A DNA stretch of 64,000 nt from Prostheceraeus crozeri (lineage: Eukaryota > Platyhelminthes > Polycladida > Euryleptidae), in contig CAJQUW010000622.1 in assembly GCA_907163375.1 (NCBI GenBank), positions 62,001 to 126,000 of the forward strand, written 5' to 3'. Shown here in pieces: positions 1 to 10,934 of the stretch (position 1 is its first letter; each line of letters starts with the position of its first letter). Both the position numbers and the translations under genes were made by a program. Below the pieces are notes generated by a model. It was not told the origin of the DNA and did not search any database. It saw nothing but the letters and a program-made list of their open reading frames with translations.

Positions 1-170
1 TCATTTTGAAATTTTAAATGACTGACAATTGACTGCTGTCTTACAGTTGTCATGTGTAAGACTATTAAGCAAGTTGTAGTCTATTGCGATGACCAGTAGG
101 TAACTGATATATGGTATTGATTCAACGAGACTATGCGTTCGAAAGATCTGCGGTTAACGGTTGGCTACCG

Positions 171-1866
171 GTCTCCACCTCTCCCTCCTGCTGAAGTCGA
201 ATCATCTTCTTGAACCTCGTGAGAAGGTATGGCGACTACAGGATCACAACGCTGTTCCCCATCGTTGTACTACTGATGAGTACAACGCAAGTAGGATGGG
301 AAATGACAAATCTCAATGAAACATAAAATCTACTGAATTTTGGATTTTTGTTTACACATAAACTTGCACAGAATTTCCCGAAAACTGCACACATAATTTT
401 CTCAGTGAACACGCTAATGCAAGAATATCTCCCTTGCAGGTTGTCCCCAGAACATCATCGGCTGCGTCAGTGATGAATTCATGTATGCTTATTTGCTGGA
501 TTTCCATTTCACACATTCCTGTTGAAGCTCTCAGTGCATGTGAAATTGAAGTAGATAACACATACGCATGTAGAGATGCTGATTTGACAGCTCCTCCATC
601 TTTTCGCCGACATTACAAGTTGACGAAGAAACTGTTGATAACTGGCAGAAATAATATACCTGTCTTGAAAGACAATGCATTTCATGGTTGGAAGAATCTA
701 TCTACAATTAGTTTGCAAGGCACAAACACTAAGAAGATTGAAGATCTAGCATTCAACAATTTGGAAAATCTCAAAGCACTATTTATTACGAGTAATCCTT
801 TGGTCTTTGGTAAAGGACTTACTTCTAAGGTATTTCAGCCCATAAAATCATTGAAATTCCTTATTATACAGAACTGTAGTGCAGGCATATTTACACCTGG
901 AATTTTCAAATATTTGGGAGAGCTAAACAGTTTGAATATTATAAAAACAAAGCTGACTATTGAACCTGACGGATTTAGAGGATTGAAGAAATTGGAAAAA
1001 GTGAAAATTAGTCATTGTGGTTTAACAACACTCGACGAAAGTACTGAAAAGTATCTTACTAAGTTGAGAACATTGCAGTTATATGGCAACAACTTTCATT
1101 GTGATTGCAAATTGAAATGGTTCAATAGATGGGTTAACAAGAATGATAGGCTGAAGGTCTCAGAGCTTTGCCAATCTCCAAGGGGGTTAAAAGGAAGTTA
1201 TTTGCGAGATCTGTCACCTAGCCAGTTTATTTGTAAGAAGCCACCTCTTATTACCACAACAGAATCACTGATTAAAGTCAGTCGAGGCGATAATGTGACT
1301 ATAGAGTGTTCTATCATTTCCAAAGAATCAGCCAATGCTTCGTGGGTTAGAAGCGGTCGAGTGGTATCCACTGATACATCCAAATTCATGGCTTTTGGAT
1401 TGCGTGGCCAAAGATTTACATCAAAATTGTGGATTGGAAATGTGATGTTCACAGATAAAGGATTTTGGAAATGCGTTGCAAAGAACATTAACGGAGTAAC
1501 CGAGTTCAAATTTAATTTAGAGGTCATCACCGCTCCGTTAAAAACTCATATATTGGTAGCGGTGGGTTGCGTGACAGTGCTGGTAATAATTGTGATTTTG
1601 GTAGGAGTATGCACATACAAAAAGATGAGAAGTATGTGGAGGTCAGAGCCGGAATGTGACGTTTCTCTGTTCAGCACAAGTGATCAGAGATCACGAAGAA
1701 GAAGATCACTTGCTTTCTATGGAAAACCAAAAGTTTTCCAGGGAAAACCAAGACCTAAATAAGGGACTATTTTACCATTGTTATTTTTTCGTTCACGCAG
1801 TGTACATATGAATACATCTATTATTTTGTATTATTTTTTGGTTGAAGATCTGCACGATTTGGAACC
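171..1866. repeat. Inverted gene duplication, copy A
   Basis: This block matches 41352-43024 in inverted orientation. The match covers about 300 bp upstream of the receptor, the whole coding exon and about 100 bp of 3' flank, and stops on both sides near the stated ends. Small substitutions and short indels are spread evenly through it. The shared upstream part suggests both copies carry the same proximal control region. Confidence 0.85.
473..1762 (+). CDS. LRR-Ig single-pass membrane receptor, copy A
   Basis: Predicted cell-surface protein of 429 aa from the ATG at 473. Residues 1-22 (MNSCMLICWISISHIPVEAL) look like a signal peptide. About five degenerate leucine-rich repeats follow to about residue 200, then a cysteine-rich LRR C-terminal cap starting at NNFHCDCKLKWF. 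An Ig-like domain spans about 255-352 (TIEC ... DKGFWKCVAKN), then a 21-residue membrane helix at about 360-380 and a basic cytoplasmic tail of about 50 aa. A pyrimidine tract ending in CAG at 437-439 reads as a splice acceptor, so an upstream 5' exon is likely. The frame is open to 434 but has no earlier ATG, so 473 is preferred. LRR-Ig proteins commonly act in adhesion, neural guidance or pathogen recognition; which applies here cannot be told. The copy on the other strand (41453-42718) is a close paralogue. Confidence 0.85.
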   Translation: MNSCMLICWISISHIPVEALSACEIEVDNTYACRDADLTAPPSFRRHYKLTKKLLITGRNNIPVLKDNAFHGWKNLSTISLQGTNTKKIEDLAFNNLENLKALFITSNPLVFGKGLTSKVFQPIKSLKFLIIQNCSAGIFTPGIFKYLGELNSLNIIKTKLTIEPDGFRGLKKLEKVKISHCGLTTLDESTEKYLTKLRTLQLYGNNFHCDCKLKWFNRWVNKNDRLKVSELCQSPRGLKGSYLRDLSPSQFICKKPPLITTTESLIKVSRGDNVTIECSIISKESANASWVRSGRVVSTDTSKFMAFGLRGQRFTSKLWIGNVMFTDKGFWKCVAKNINGVTEFKFNLEVITAPLKTHILVAVGCVTVLVIIVILVGVCTYKKMRSMWRSEPECDVSLFSTSDQRSRRRRSLAFYGKPKVFQGKPRPK

Positions 1867-2344
1867 CACGGTGCTCTGAAAATCACTTTAACCTTAAAAT
1901 TGTTTTTTAAATCAGAAAGTTGTTTCTAAAACAAAGTTTTACGTAGAATCCGAATTTCGCATTTTAAAAATAATTTATCGAACTCATCAAAAGATGTCTG
2001 CAATTTATTGATCGAAATCGATTTGATTGATTAGTGGTGATTGACTTCTGTTAGGACAGCGTTTAAAACTCACAGAGCGAGTTTTTTAGATCAAAATCTG
2101 ACTTAGAAAATGTTTCTAATACTTAAAAGTTCATTCAGCATCTTCTTTTGATATTATAGATGATTTATTGATCAGCATCGATGTGATTGCAATTTTTTCA
2201 AAGCAATTTTTCGCATAGACAGCGAATTTATATATTTGAAGTGTCGTGAGATGCATTGTTTGCATCTTGTAGATGATTTTCGATCAGTATCAATCGGATC
2301 AATTTGTAATGATTGACTTTACATGTATAGGCCAACTCTGCTCT
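1867..2344. other. AT-rich intergenic sequence
   Basis: No ORF or recognisable element. It contains several loose copies of a motif like GATCRRTATCGAT near 2010, 2170 and 2285, which may be a decayed tandem repeat. Confidence 0.4.
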
Positions 2345-3170
2345 TGACCTTCATATATTTTCTCGATGTATTTACGTAGGCACATAAAGCGTTCACATAC
2401 ATCTCAATAAAGCATTGAAAACGACGAATGTATGGGACGGTCAATAATTCCGTGAATCAAATCGCTGTAGTATAGAGTAGGCAGAGCCCCGTTTTGCTCC
2501 AACAAATTGGCAGTTTCAATATCCCTGCGGGAACGTCGCTCGCTAATATCAAGAGATTATCTGGTGAGTTAGCGATTTTGTGGCTAAATCTATTTTTTGC
2601 TCAATTTTGTAACAAAATCATCGCAAGATGTGTAAGTCACCTTTATTTTTTTAGAAATACGTCGAAAATCTAGAAGTGGTAGGTGGCGGGTGAGTTAGCG
2701 AAAATTGACGTTTGTTAGCGAAAATTTAAGCTGATTTTTTGACAACCGGCGAAATAGTGACTGTTAAAGCAACTTCCCTGTGGGAACGAATCTGGCGAAA
2801 AGCTGGCAGATTATCAGCTACATATTATCATGCAATAGTTCAGTAATAATTTTTAGCACATTCGCTGGCGAAGTTCGCCGGTGACAATTCGCGAATTCGC
2901 GCTCTGTATGCCACCTTTTACTTTTGACTTTCTCTCTTATTTTCTTCAGTAATCCGCCTCTTCAGCCGAGGCTCTATTTTCTCCCTCAACTCCTCACCAT
3001 CACCCATATACAGTTGTATGGTTAATCTATCTAAGAAATAAGTGCAGACTATCATTCTTTGATAGTGATAAGAATATAGAGAATCCGCTTATATCAACTT
3101 TCATAACATCTCTTGACATTCAATAATTTACAACAATGACAAATAGTTGAATAATATAATAGTATTTACT
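2345..3170. repeat. Interspersed repeat matching 6185-6410
   Basis: The stretch at 2365-2415 (around AGGCACATAAAGCGTTCACA) recurs in the same orientation at 6362-6410, while 2965-3165 recurs inverted at 6185-6365. The mixed orientation means the two loci share an element that has been rearranged in at least one of them. No coding capacity is seen. Confidence 0.6.
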
Positions 3171-3580
3171 GCGACATTTATGGAAGATAGATACTTTTTT
3201 AGTTTAAGCGTTCGTGAATTAAAAAAGATCCCTTTTTATCAGATCAGACTGAGTATACAATATATTTTCATGTAAAGGTAATAATATACGAACATTACTA
3301 CTTACCACTAATTAGTTGCTACAATATCCACGATTTCGCCGGTTGGCGAAAAATCAGCTCGCATTAGTAAGCAAATATCTACCAACTAATTATAGCAACT
3401 TTTTCACCAACTACCGTTTTTTCATTTTACACATGTTTTGGATAGATGATGACCATTTTCACATGCGGAGATGGTTTTTATACGAAAATGAACCTTTACA
3501 AAAAATTATCCACAAAATCGCTACCTCGCCAGATAATCTGTTGATATTAGCAAGATGCGTTCCCACAGGGTAATTAGCAG
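2515..3580. repeat. Imperfect inverted-repeat element
   Basis: The segment about 2515-2780 is roughly the reverse complement of about 3300-3580. Both outer ends and one inner border carry a short palindromic motif (CCCTGTGGGAAC or CCCTGCGGGAAC). A second, shorter inverted match pairs about 3175-3255 with about 3635-3722. It looks like a non-coding foldback element or two nested MITE copies. No transposase is present and no target duplication was found. Confidence 0.5.
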
Positions 3581-3724
3581 CAAGAAGTAGTAATGTTTTT
3601 ATACTACCTTCATATGAAAACAAATTGCATTCTCAGTCTGATCTGTTTAAAAGGGATCTCATTTAATTTATGAAAGCTCAAATTAAAAAAGTTATTATCT
3701 TCCATAAATTTCTCGGCAAATACA

Positions 3725-4275
3725 GATTGTTTCATAAAAAATGGATCACCCTCAAATATCGCCTTAACTTCAACTTTGTCTAACTCCGACAAACTTGAAC
3801 GAATTTCTCTGAAATTTGGAAGATATGTCAGTTGTGCTTACTAATATCATTGTTGGAAATTTCAAGCATGAATATTGAGTTGTTTTCCTGTTATGGATAA
3901 AAAAGTAGTAGATAATTTGATCTTCATTTAGCAATGTTACACAAAATCATTTTTCACTCTTATAAAATTACATTTGTTTCCTTTGTTATGTAATATGTTG
4001 TTCTACAAGCCAAAAGCTATCAAGCAAAACAAAAGTAAAGAAAATCGGTCAATCAGAGCCAGTATAGCACCATCATTCATCAACAATAATGTAACTGCTG
4101 CATGTGATTAACTGGACTTCGTGTTCCATAGCTTCCTGACTTCGTTGCGGGGGTGTTGGCAGCACTCCTGATTGCTTTCAGCTAGAAATCTATCTCTTAC
4201 AGGTTGAAAACAATACAAAGCACAAATATACAATAACGAGATCGCATTCACAAAAGGCAAAGTGTCAGCCTTGCT
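3725..4275. other. Unassigned intergenic sequence
   Basis: AT-rich sequence with no supported gene. Nothing beyond short random ORFs was recognised. Confidence 0.4.
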
Positions 4276-5153
4276 ACAGTAGAATTAGGGTTTTCTTTGC
4301 GAGCTACAAGCAAGCGACTAAATGTCCCTTACACAAATGTACATCGATGGCATAATGATGATTTTTGACTCTGTCGTATAGAGGGCTCTGGCCGTCCACG
4401 CAAAACATCCAAACGTAGAGACCGCCTAATTTTGAGATTTGTTAAAGTTGATCAAAGTCTCTCGTTAACTGAGATGGCTGCACTAGACTCGTCTATTTCT
4501 AAGTCCACTATTCGTAGAAGACTTACGAGTATTGAGTCGAATTTCAAGAGCTGTAAGAGGCCCTCTCAGATCGAATTTTCAGATCAGCATACAAAAAGAC
4601 GTCTCAGATGGGCAATGAGTTATTGTCACTGACGAAATCAATGGGATGATTCAATGGGGATATCTGGGTGCGACTCTACTGATTTGGGCTGGCATTTGGA
4701 CCAATGGCCGCTCTGAACTTCACATGCAGCAGGGAACCATGAATTCTGAACGCTATGTGAATGTTTTACGAATGAACATTGGCCAAATGACAGATCAACT
4801 TGGTGATCCATCGACTTGGTTATTTATGGATGATAATGCTACGTGTCACAGGAGTAGTAGAGTCAACTTATGCAAGTCTCAATTAGGGCTTAGGACATTG
4901 TCTTGGCCAGCTCGTTCTCCTGATCTGAATCCCATAGAACATGTATGGAGTATTCTAAAACGTAACGTTCGTCGTTCACTGCTACCTACAGATGGCGTAT
5001 CACAACTTACGTCACTGTTAAAAAGAGAGTGGAGAAAGCTAGATCAGTCAAAGATCAACGATATCATCGAATCAATGCCTAGACGAATTGGTAATGTCAT
5101 TGGCAATAAAGGTAGGGCCACAAAATATTAGCTTCTTAAGAACCGTTACTGTA
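4276..5153 (+). mobile_element. Decayed Tc1-like DNA transposon
   Basis: A Tc1/mariner relic bounded by short inverted ends (TACAGTA at about 4276 and TACTGTA at about 5147). It contains the transposase remnant 4381-5131. It is much shorter than the usual 1.3-1.6 kb of Tc1 elements, which fits internal loss. The boundaries are approximate. Confidence 0.6.
4381..5131 (+). pseudogene. Tc1-like transposase remnant
   Basis: Cut-and-paste DDE transposase acting on the element's own termini. The start of the visible reading frame encodes the GRPRKTSKRRDR linker between the two helix-turn-helix halves, then an HTH-like stretch ending near 4632. A second frame (4646-5131) carries WAGIWTNGR, the second catalytic aspartate in FMDDNATCH, and the catalytic glutamate in SPDLNPIEHVW, spaced as in DD34E enzymes. 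It closes with the family-typical RRIGNVIGNKGRATKY end. The region with the first catalytic aspartate is missing between the two frames, and the N-terminal HTH is truncated, so the enzyme is dead. Confidence 0.85.
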
Positions 5154-5185
5154 TCATAGCTTATCAGATTATATAAGGACATTTA

Positions 5186-6077
5186 AAGTACGCGACAGCA
5201 AGTTTTAAACTTGGCATAAATCTACGGACACGTACATTTTTCAAAGCCTTCTAAATTTTTTTGCTATTAAGGAATATCGACAAATTTATAATCATCTGAA
5301 AGAGAATTTTCGGATCTATCATTTGAATGTTGTTGAATTAATTGTTTTTGAAAATGGTGGTTCCTAGAGGCCTATAAACCCGAAAGCCCCAAATTTTCTT
5401 TGACTTGTTTTGACAAGCTCATAAATGAATTTGAAACATTCTCCTTGTGATATTCAAAACCGTCACAAGATTGGCTTTCAGAAAATATACAGTTCGAAAG
5501 TGTTTTCTCGAAGTTTATAGGCAATATTTTGAAAGTAGTATAGATAGAAAATGTGACGATTTTTTCATCTTCAGAATGTGTTGCGATAGTGACAGAAATA
5601 CCGCTGTTAACTAACTGGTGACATTTATTTACCTCAAAACTAATGTTTTCTGCTTTTGTTGGGTAAATTTAAGACCCTTCGAAGAAATATTCTGAAAATG
5701 AAAAAATTGCCACATTTTCAATCTATTACTTCAAAATATTGCCTATAAACTTCGAGAAAACACTTTCGAACTGTATATTTTCTGAAAGCCAATCTTGTGA
5801 CGGTTTCGAATATCACAAGGAGAATGTTTCAAATTCATTTATGTGCTTGTCAAAACAAGTCAAAGAAAATTTGGGGCTTTCGGGTTTATAGGCCTCTAGG
5901 AACCACCATTTTCAAAAACAATTAATTCAACAACATTCAAATGATAGATCCGAAAATTCTCTTTCAGATGATTATAAATTTGTCGATATTCCTTAATAGC
6001 AAAAAAATTTAGAAGGCTTTGAAAAATGTACGTGACCGTAGATTTATGCCAAGTTTATAACTTGCTGTCGCGCACTG
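5186..6077. mobile_element. Long-armed foldback MITE, Tc1/mariner type
   Basis: An 892-bp element that is almost entirely palindromic. The left arm 5186-5581 pairs with the right arm about 5690-6077 at very high identity around a loop of about 105 bp. The ends read AAGTACGCGACAGC and GCTGTCGCGCACTG and are flanked by TA on both sides, as expected for Tc1/mariner mobilisation. There is no coding capacity, so it would be moved in trans. Confidence 0.8.
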
Positions 6078-6184
6078 TATGTTAGGGACATGAAATAACA
6101 TGAAAAATGCTTTCTGTATCATACTTATGTTTTATTTAGTCAAATTTTAGGATGATCCACTTTTTATGAAACGGACTGTACTAT

Positions 6185-6410
6185 GAAATGATTCAAATAT
6201 TTGTTGTTGTTGTAAAGTGCTGAATGTCAAGGAATGTTATGCAAATTGATTGAACCAGATACTCTAATTTCTTATCATTATCAAAGAATGCGGTAGTCCG
6301 CACTCATTTCTTAGATAGACTGGCCATGTGTGGGCAATGGTAAGGAGGTGAGGGAGAGCCTCGGCACATAAAGCGTTCACATATATCTCAATTAAGTATT
6401 GAAAACTGTT
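6185..6410. repeat. Interspersed repeat, partner of 2345-3170
   Basis: Second copy of the repeat at 2345-3170. The part 6185-6365 is inverted relative to it and 6362-6410 is direct. A 106-aa frame on the minus strand across it has no recognisable domain and is not taken as a gene. Confidence 0.6.
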
Positions 6411-7320
6411 TGTTTCATTTTCTGATTGATTGATATTGATTGAATAACTATGAAATTCAAATCCTGCAACCAGAGCTGAACCGAAACATTCGACTAACTG
6501 AGTTACTATGACTGAGTAACTCAATCGCGTTACATCTGCAGATAGCAGAACGTTTACTGCAATCATGTCCAATGTGCAGATCACAGTAAAGTTTGTGATC
6601 AGGTTATCGTTAACAGATTGATCTTGGTCAAAAGACGAGAAAGTAGTATTCAGTCATAGCGCTGCTTCGAATTATTGTTCTCTTTCAACCCAATGTCCCG
6701 ACCCGAGTTTGACTAATAAGACAATGAGAACGCTAAGATAGTGTTTTCAGCCGCTATAGCAATGCGACATCCGATAAAACTTTATCATGGTAATGAAACA
6801 TTTTCGCATTGTGACGTCATGATCAGCTGACACTAGCTATTGTTAAGATAAAAAATCGAAGCAATTGATGTCAAAGCAATGATTATTTTCGCACGCGATA
6901 TCTGAAGTTTATTATGACAGTTCTATTGTTTGAAACACCTTCGCGTGAGAACGCTATGAGAACGCTATGATAGCGTTTATCTGAAGACCTCTCGGAACAG
7001 TCCGAATCCAGGCCACATCTACAGACATTCGGTCATTCTAACTGCAGGTTTTCTTGCACGACAATAATACTATCATGCTAAGTGTCGCCTGTTAAATCAC
7101 AACAACGACATTTCAGTCTATCAGCAGCGTTTTCGATTAGGTTATACAATTAAGCTTCAAGTCATTCAAGTCATTATGCTATAACTCTAGAATGACAATA
7201 TCAGATTAAGGAATGGCAGTGATAAAGCATTAACGGCATTTCATCTTAAAAGATAGTTATTCCAATTTATGGATGGTTTTGAGCAATATCTTCGGATTTA
7301 CATGTATTAGTCTAGGAATC
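6411..7320. other. Unassigned intergenic sequence
   Basis: No supported gene. A short duplication of GAGAACGCTATGA at about 6950-6975 is the only local structure noticed. Confidence 0.4.
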
Positions 7321-7329
7321 ATCCTGCAC

Positions 7330-7640
7330 ATGCATCTAGAAGACCACCCCATTTTGTTCGGAAGAAGTAGAGTTCCGCTGATCACTGGTGAAGTTGTGCA
7401 GGTGCTCTCGTATCTCCGCTATTCCTCTTTTGAAAGCTGCTTTCCACTTTGAGAAGGCGGTTTCGGCTATGTTGAGGAAGGGGGATATCGAGCAAGGTAT
7501 CTAACAAAATGTCCTTTGTGCAAATTCATCAGTGTCCACCACAAATACTGTCGGACCAGCCTCTGCTGCGACTGAAGCTGTCTCCAATCAACTCTTGAAG
7601 CGATCGCATGAGGTGTCTCCCTTGTAGAATTCATGATGAA
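7330..7640 (-). pseudogene. Possible DDE transposase shred
   Basis: Read on the minus strand, a fragment contains FLNIAETAFSKWKAAFKRG. This resembles the YSPFLNPIE-type motif that holds the third acidic residue of IS630/Tc1-like DDE_3 transposases. Upstream residues are interrupted by stops. Only this short motif supports the call, so another origin is possible. Confidence 0.35.
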
Positions 7641-7654
7641 TTACACCATCAGCA

Positions 7655-7858
7655 CACTGTAAATCGCTGGATACTAAATTCACATACAATTTGAAAACAT
7701 CATTTGATAGGAGATTCTCCTATGTTTACAGAGATCTGGCATGTTTGTCATACGAAGGCTCACTCACTTGCTTTCGCATGTGATTGGTGTGTAGCGATAC
7801 GAACTATTCTGTCTGTGATTGGCTGTTTTACAATGAAATAGGAGTTTTTGGTATGTTT
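7655..7858. mobile_element. MITE (CACTGTAAATCGCT ends), left part split by Polinton A
   Basis: Begins with the terminal motif CACTGTAAATCGCT and continues with sequence matching the MITE copies at 46263-47240 and 51083-52081. Polinton A interrupts it at its TATATA target site, and the MITE resumes at 30364. Confidence 0.75.
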
Positions 7859-7864
7859 TATATA

Positions 7865-8430
7865 AGTAATGGGCAAAAGACCGTTCCAGGACACCCCATT
7901 TTTCAATTTTTTTGCACCTTTAAAAACGACTAAATTTATCAATTTATGTCATTATTTCAGGTTTTTAAGACCTAAATTCATGAATTTAGACCGTTCCAGG
8001 ACACCATAAAATTCAAAAAAATAGTATCTTTAAAAACGACATAAATTCATGAATTTTGTCCCTTTTCAGGTTTTTAAGACCTAAATACATAAATTTAGTC
8101 CATTCAAAAATACCATTTTTTTGAAAAAATAGTATTTTTAAAAACGACTAAATTCATGAATTTTGGTCATTTTCTCAGGTTATGAAGAAAAAAACCGTTT
8201 TTAAAAATGCCCAATTTTTCAAACTTTTCAAAATCTCAAATTTGAGAATTACAATTTTCACCCCCCTTTAAATCATGACCGTTCCAGGACACCGAAAAAA
8301 TCTTAAAAGTTAAGAATCTCAAAATTTGAGAATTACAATTTTTACCTTGAAAACCATGACCGTTCAAGGACACCGAAAATCATAAAAGTTGGTATTTTTA
8401 AAAACGTCTTTTAAATCCATTTTTCAGGTT
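7865..8430. repeat. Polinton A left terminal inverted repeat
   Basis: Non-coding terminus matching the right terminus (26698-27098 plus 30193-30357) in inverted orientation. It contains four copies of GACCGTTCCAGGACACC or a close variant near 7881, 7990, 8277 and 8357, set in AT-rich spacer with repeated AAACGACTAAATTCATGAA-like text. The iteration inside the terminus is unusual and may mark repeated integrase or replication-protein sites; this is inference. Confidence 0.85.
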
Positions 8431-8468
8431 ATGTTAGAATTGAAAAATAAGAATAATGATAATGATAA

Positions 8469-9346
8469 TTAAAAATCACTTCGTTGTAATTCATTTTGAT
8501 AAAATCGGCCTCTGATACCTTCATCATCTAAATCTTTAATTTCATAAGTAATCGGATAAGTTTGATTTATTTTAGAAACTTCAAATATTTCTTTAGTTCA
8601 ATAGCCAACGAAGCCCTTTTCAAATTTATTCTTATACTTAAATATTCTAACTCTCTCTCCAATTTTAAATTTCGGCTTAAGTTTCTGCAAATTCGGATTA
8701 CTCTCATTCGAATAATTATTTTCGAATATTTTTTTTCTTATCAAATCTGGGTCGTCAGAAGCATTCTTTGGGGTTTCTTCAATACCAGAATGAACTTTAT
8801 TATTGTACTGCTCTACAATTCCTGGTAATATCTTCAACCATTTCTGATTTCTTTGCTCAGTAAATTTCTTGAATAATTTACTTTTTAACGTCCGATTGAA
8901 TCTTTCTATCACTACGGCCTTCCCTGCATTTTCAGTTGAATAAACAGTTTCAAATAGTGGCTGAACGTTTCGGTTATAAAATTCCGACCCTCAACAAATA
9001 ATTTCCTTGGCTTTCTCTTACTTTCTTGAAAGATTTCTTCAAACGCATATTTAACTGATAGACCACTTTTATTTTTTAAAGGCTTTACCCAAGCGTATCG
9101 TGTATATAAATCTATAACGGTCAATGCGTATTTATAATCAGAATCATTCGGCACATGAATAGGATCAGCACTCCAAATATCATCTTTATTAAATACTTTT
9201 ACTTTCAATAAATATTTAGGCCTTCTGTATTCCTTATGAATTTCGGAGGCATAAGTTCGAGCGTTGCTCTCAGACAGTTTTGCTGTCGTTTCATTTAAAC
9301 CCTGACCGAATAATATTTTAGCTTGTAAAGCTTTCTTAACAAACAT
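8469..9346 (-). pseudogene. Polinton retrovirus-like integrase (fossil)
   Basis: DDE integrase that would insert the element and create its 6-bp duplication. The core is visible as WSADPIHV with YALTVIDLYTRYAWVKPL, followed by ERFNRTLKSKLFKKF and NKVHSGIEETP around the third acidic residue. A basic SH3/chromo-like tail (FKIGERVRIFKY) and a closing GRFYQNELQ motif follow. Position next to the left terminus and leftward transcription are usual for Polintons. It is broken by about two changes. It lies just downstream of the PLA2-like frame and appears to belong to the same leftward block. Confidence 0.88.
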
Positions 9347-9350
9347 TCTT

Positions 9351-9683
9351 TCAATTTTTTTCTCTAAATGTAGGATTTTGAATACTGTCTAATTTTTGAA
9401 TCATCTTCTTATCAGCTGCATGTCGAGAACTTAGATCATGATTTCGATAAGCTAAATCATGTCTATAAGCGGCGGCATCTACTCTATTTATTGGTTCTTC
9501 ACCTGGTTTTGGATTATTATTCTCATCTAGTCTTATATCTAATCGAGTTCCTGGACCGGTATATGAATGACCAGGAAGATGTTTTTCTTTCGAATATTTA
9601 CTCCAAATAAATCCAGGAAAGTTTTCTAATGTTTTTTGTATGTCGTTATTTTCATAAATTTTACAATTTGAGTTTATTTTTGT
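9351..9683 (-). pseudogene. Parvovirus-type phospholipase A2 domain protein (fossil)
   Basis: About 110 aa with a YTGPGTRLD calcium-loop-like segment, then INRVDAAAYRHDLAYRNHD, which matches the HD active-site helix of parvoviral VP1 PLA2 domains. A trailing AADKKM fits the conserved alanine-aspartate after the helix. PLA2 domains of this kind are known in adintovirus/Polinton relatives and are thought to help virions breach endosomal membranes. No good ATG is seen at its left end, so its N-terminus may lie elsewhere or be lost. It adjoins the integrase frame. Confidence 0.65.
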
Positions 9684-9904
9684 TTAATAGATAATTTAGA
9701 AAATCTAAATTAGCAATTTTTAATTTAATTAAATTTTAGGAATTTGTAGAATTCATTTTAAAAGATAAAATAAAAATTTTACCGAATAGAACCAAAGGTC
9801 CTGAGGTTATCACCTCATTATACTAGGACTTAGATATATTCCAGAACCATCTTTAGTTTCTTTAATTTCAATTAAATCATCAACATTGTGGAGAATATTT
9901 TTAT

Positions 9905-10262
9905 ATATATACGTTTATTTTCTTCGCAATAGTAAACAATACAGAGAGTGTAGACTGAGATAGAGTTACAAATCATGGCTTTAAGGAAAGATCATATGAA
10001 TGAAAGTCATAAGGAGAAAATAATGATAACAACAGAGATTGTCAGATGTATTTCAGAACATTATGCTGTTATACATCGATGTACAGTATGGTATAAATGT
10101 CGATGAACGCCGGACAGTAGAACAATAAGGAACAGCTAAATGTTTCGAGTTCGGTAGAGGTTTCGGTACTATATCATGAAGTTGATGACACGGATTCAAC
10201 ATCTGGTGAAAAGTCTTCATTGCGAGGTTCTGACGTCTGTCCTCTAGAGTAGGCAAGAAACT
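9905..10262. other. Compositionally foreign segment in Polinton A
   Basis: This stretch is clearly less AT-rich than the Polinton DNA on both sides and has no reading frame that fits the neighbours. It is probably a small later insertion. No terminal repeats or target duplication could be defined. Minus-strand sequence at about 9815-9900 still encodes IEIKETKDGSGIYLSP, which probably belongs to the neighbouring virion protein. Confidence 0.4.
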
Positions 10263-10308
10263 TAAAAATAATTTAAAGACCTAGTTTTCCTTCATCAACC
10301 AATTTTAG

Positions 10309-10668
10309 TTAACTAATAAAATTATCTACTATTCCTTCACCCTTAGCAACTTTCTCTAACCCTCTATTATGTCGTTTTTCTTCTTCTAATGCTGCCTTCT
10401 CTGATTTATTTTTATTTACTGCTTGGACAATACCAGCTGTCCCACCTGCAACACTTCCTGCTGCTGCTATGCCTCCTATTATTAGAGGAATTAATGGGAG
10501 AATCCCGCCATTCTTTTCTTCTTGTAATTGAATATTCTCTATCATTGGTTTGCTTATGTAATACTTTTTTTTATTAATCGTAATAGTTTTAGGTGTATTT
10601 TTGTCAACAATATTACGTAATTTTAATTCAAGAGTTTTATTAATATTATTACTTTTCGCTTGCGACAT
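10309..10668 (-). pseudogene. Small hydrophobic Polinton virion protein (fossil)
   Basis: A 119-aa frame starting MSQAKSNNINKTLELKL, with a lysine-rich N-terminal half and a glycine/alanine-rich membrane-active segment (GGILPLIPLIIGGIAAAG ... GGTAGIVQAVN) at about 54-84, then a charged tail. Small proteins with a PLIPLI-plus-glycine segment sit beside the capsid genes in many adintovirus-like elements and are regarded as minor virion components comparable to adenovirus core or pX peptides. The exact homologue is uncertain. The frame shown looks whole but may have lost C-terminal sequence to the segment on its left. Confidence 0.5.
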
Positions 10669-10679
10669 TTTTAATAAAA

Positions 10680-10900
10680 AAATTTTAAGTTAAGAATTTT
10701 TTAATTTATCAAAAATTTTAATCTATTTTAGTTATCAAAAAATTTTAAGTTAAAACTTTTTTACTTAATCTAGTTATCAAAAAATTTTAAGTTAAGATTT
10801 TTTAATCTATTCTAGTTATGAAAAAATTTTAAGTTACCAAAAATTTTTAATCTATTCTAGTTATCAAAAATTTTAAGTTATCAAAAATTTTAAGTAACTT
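10680..10900. promoter_or_regulatory. AT-rich tandem spacer upstream of a Polinton gene
   Basis: Six to seven imperfect copies of GTTATCAAAAAATTTTAAG lie directly upstream of the minus-strand start at 10668. Comparable AT microrepeats precede other genes of this element (12295-12370, 13840-13970, 24165-24245). A promoter role is inferred from position only. Confidence 0.4.
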
Positions 10901-10934
10901 ATCGGAGCGAAGCTCCTCGAGGCTTCAGCCGATT

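Noticed and set aside
8562-8828. 88-aa plus-strand frame with hydrophobic content
   Set aside because: It is the reverse of the integrase C-terminal region.
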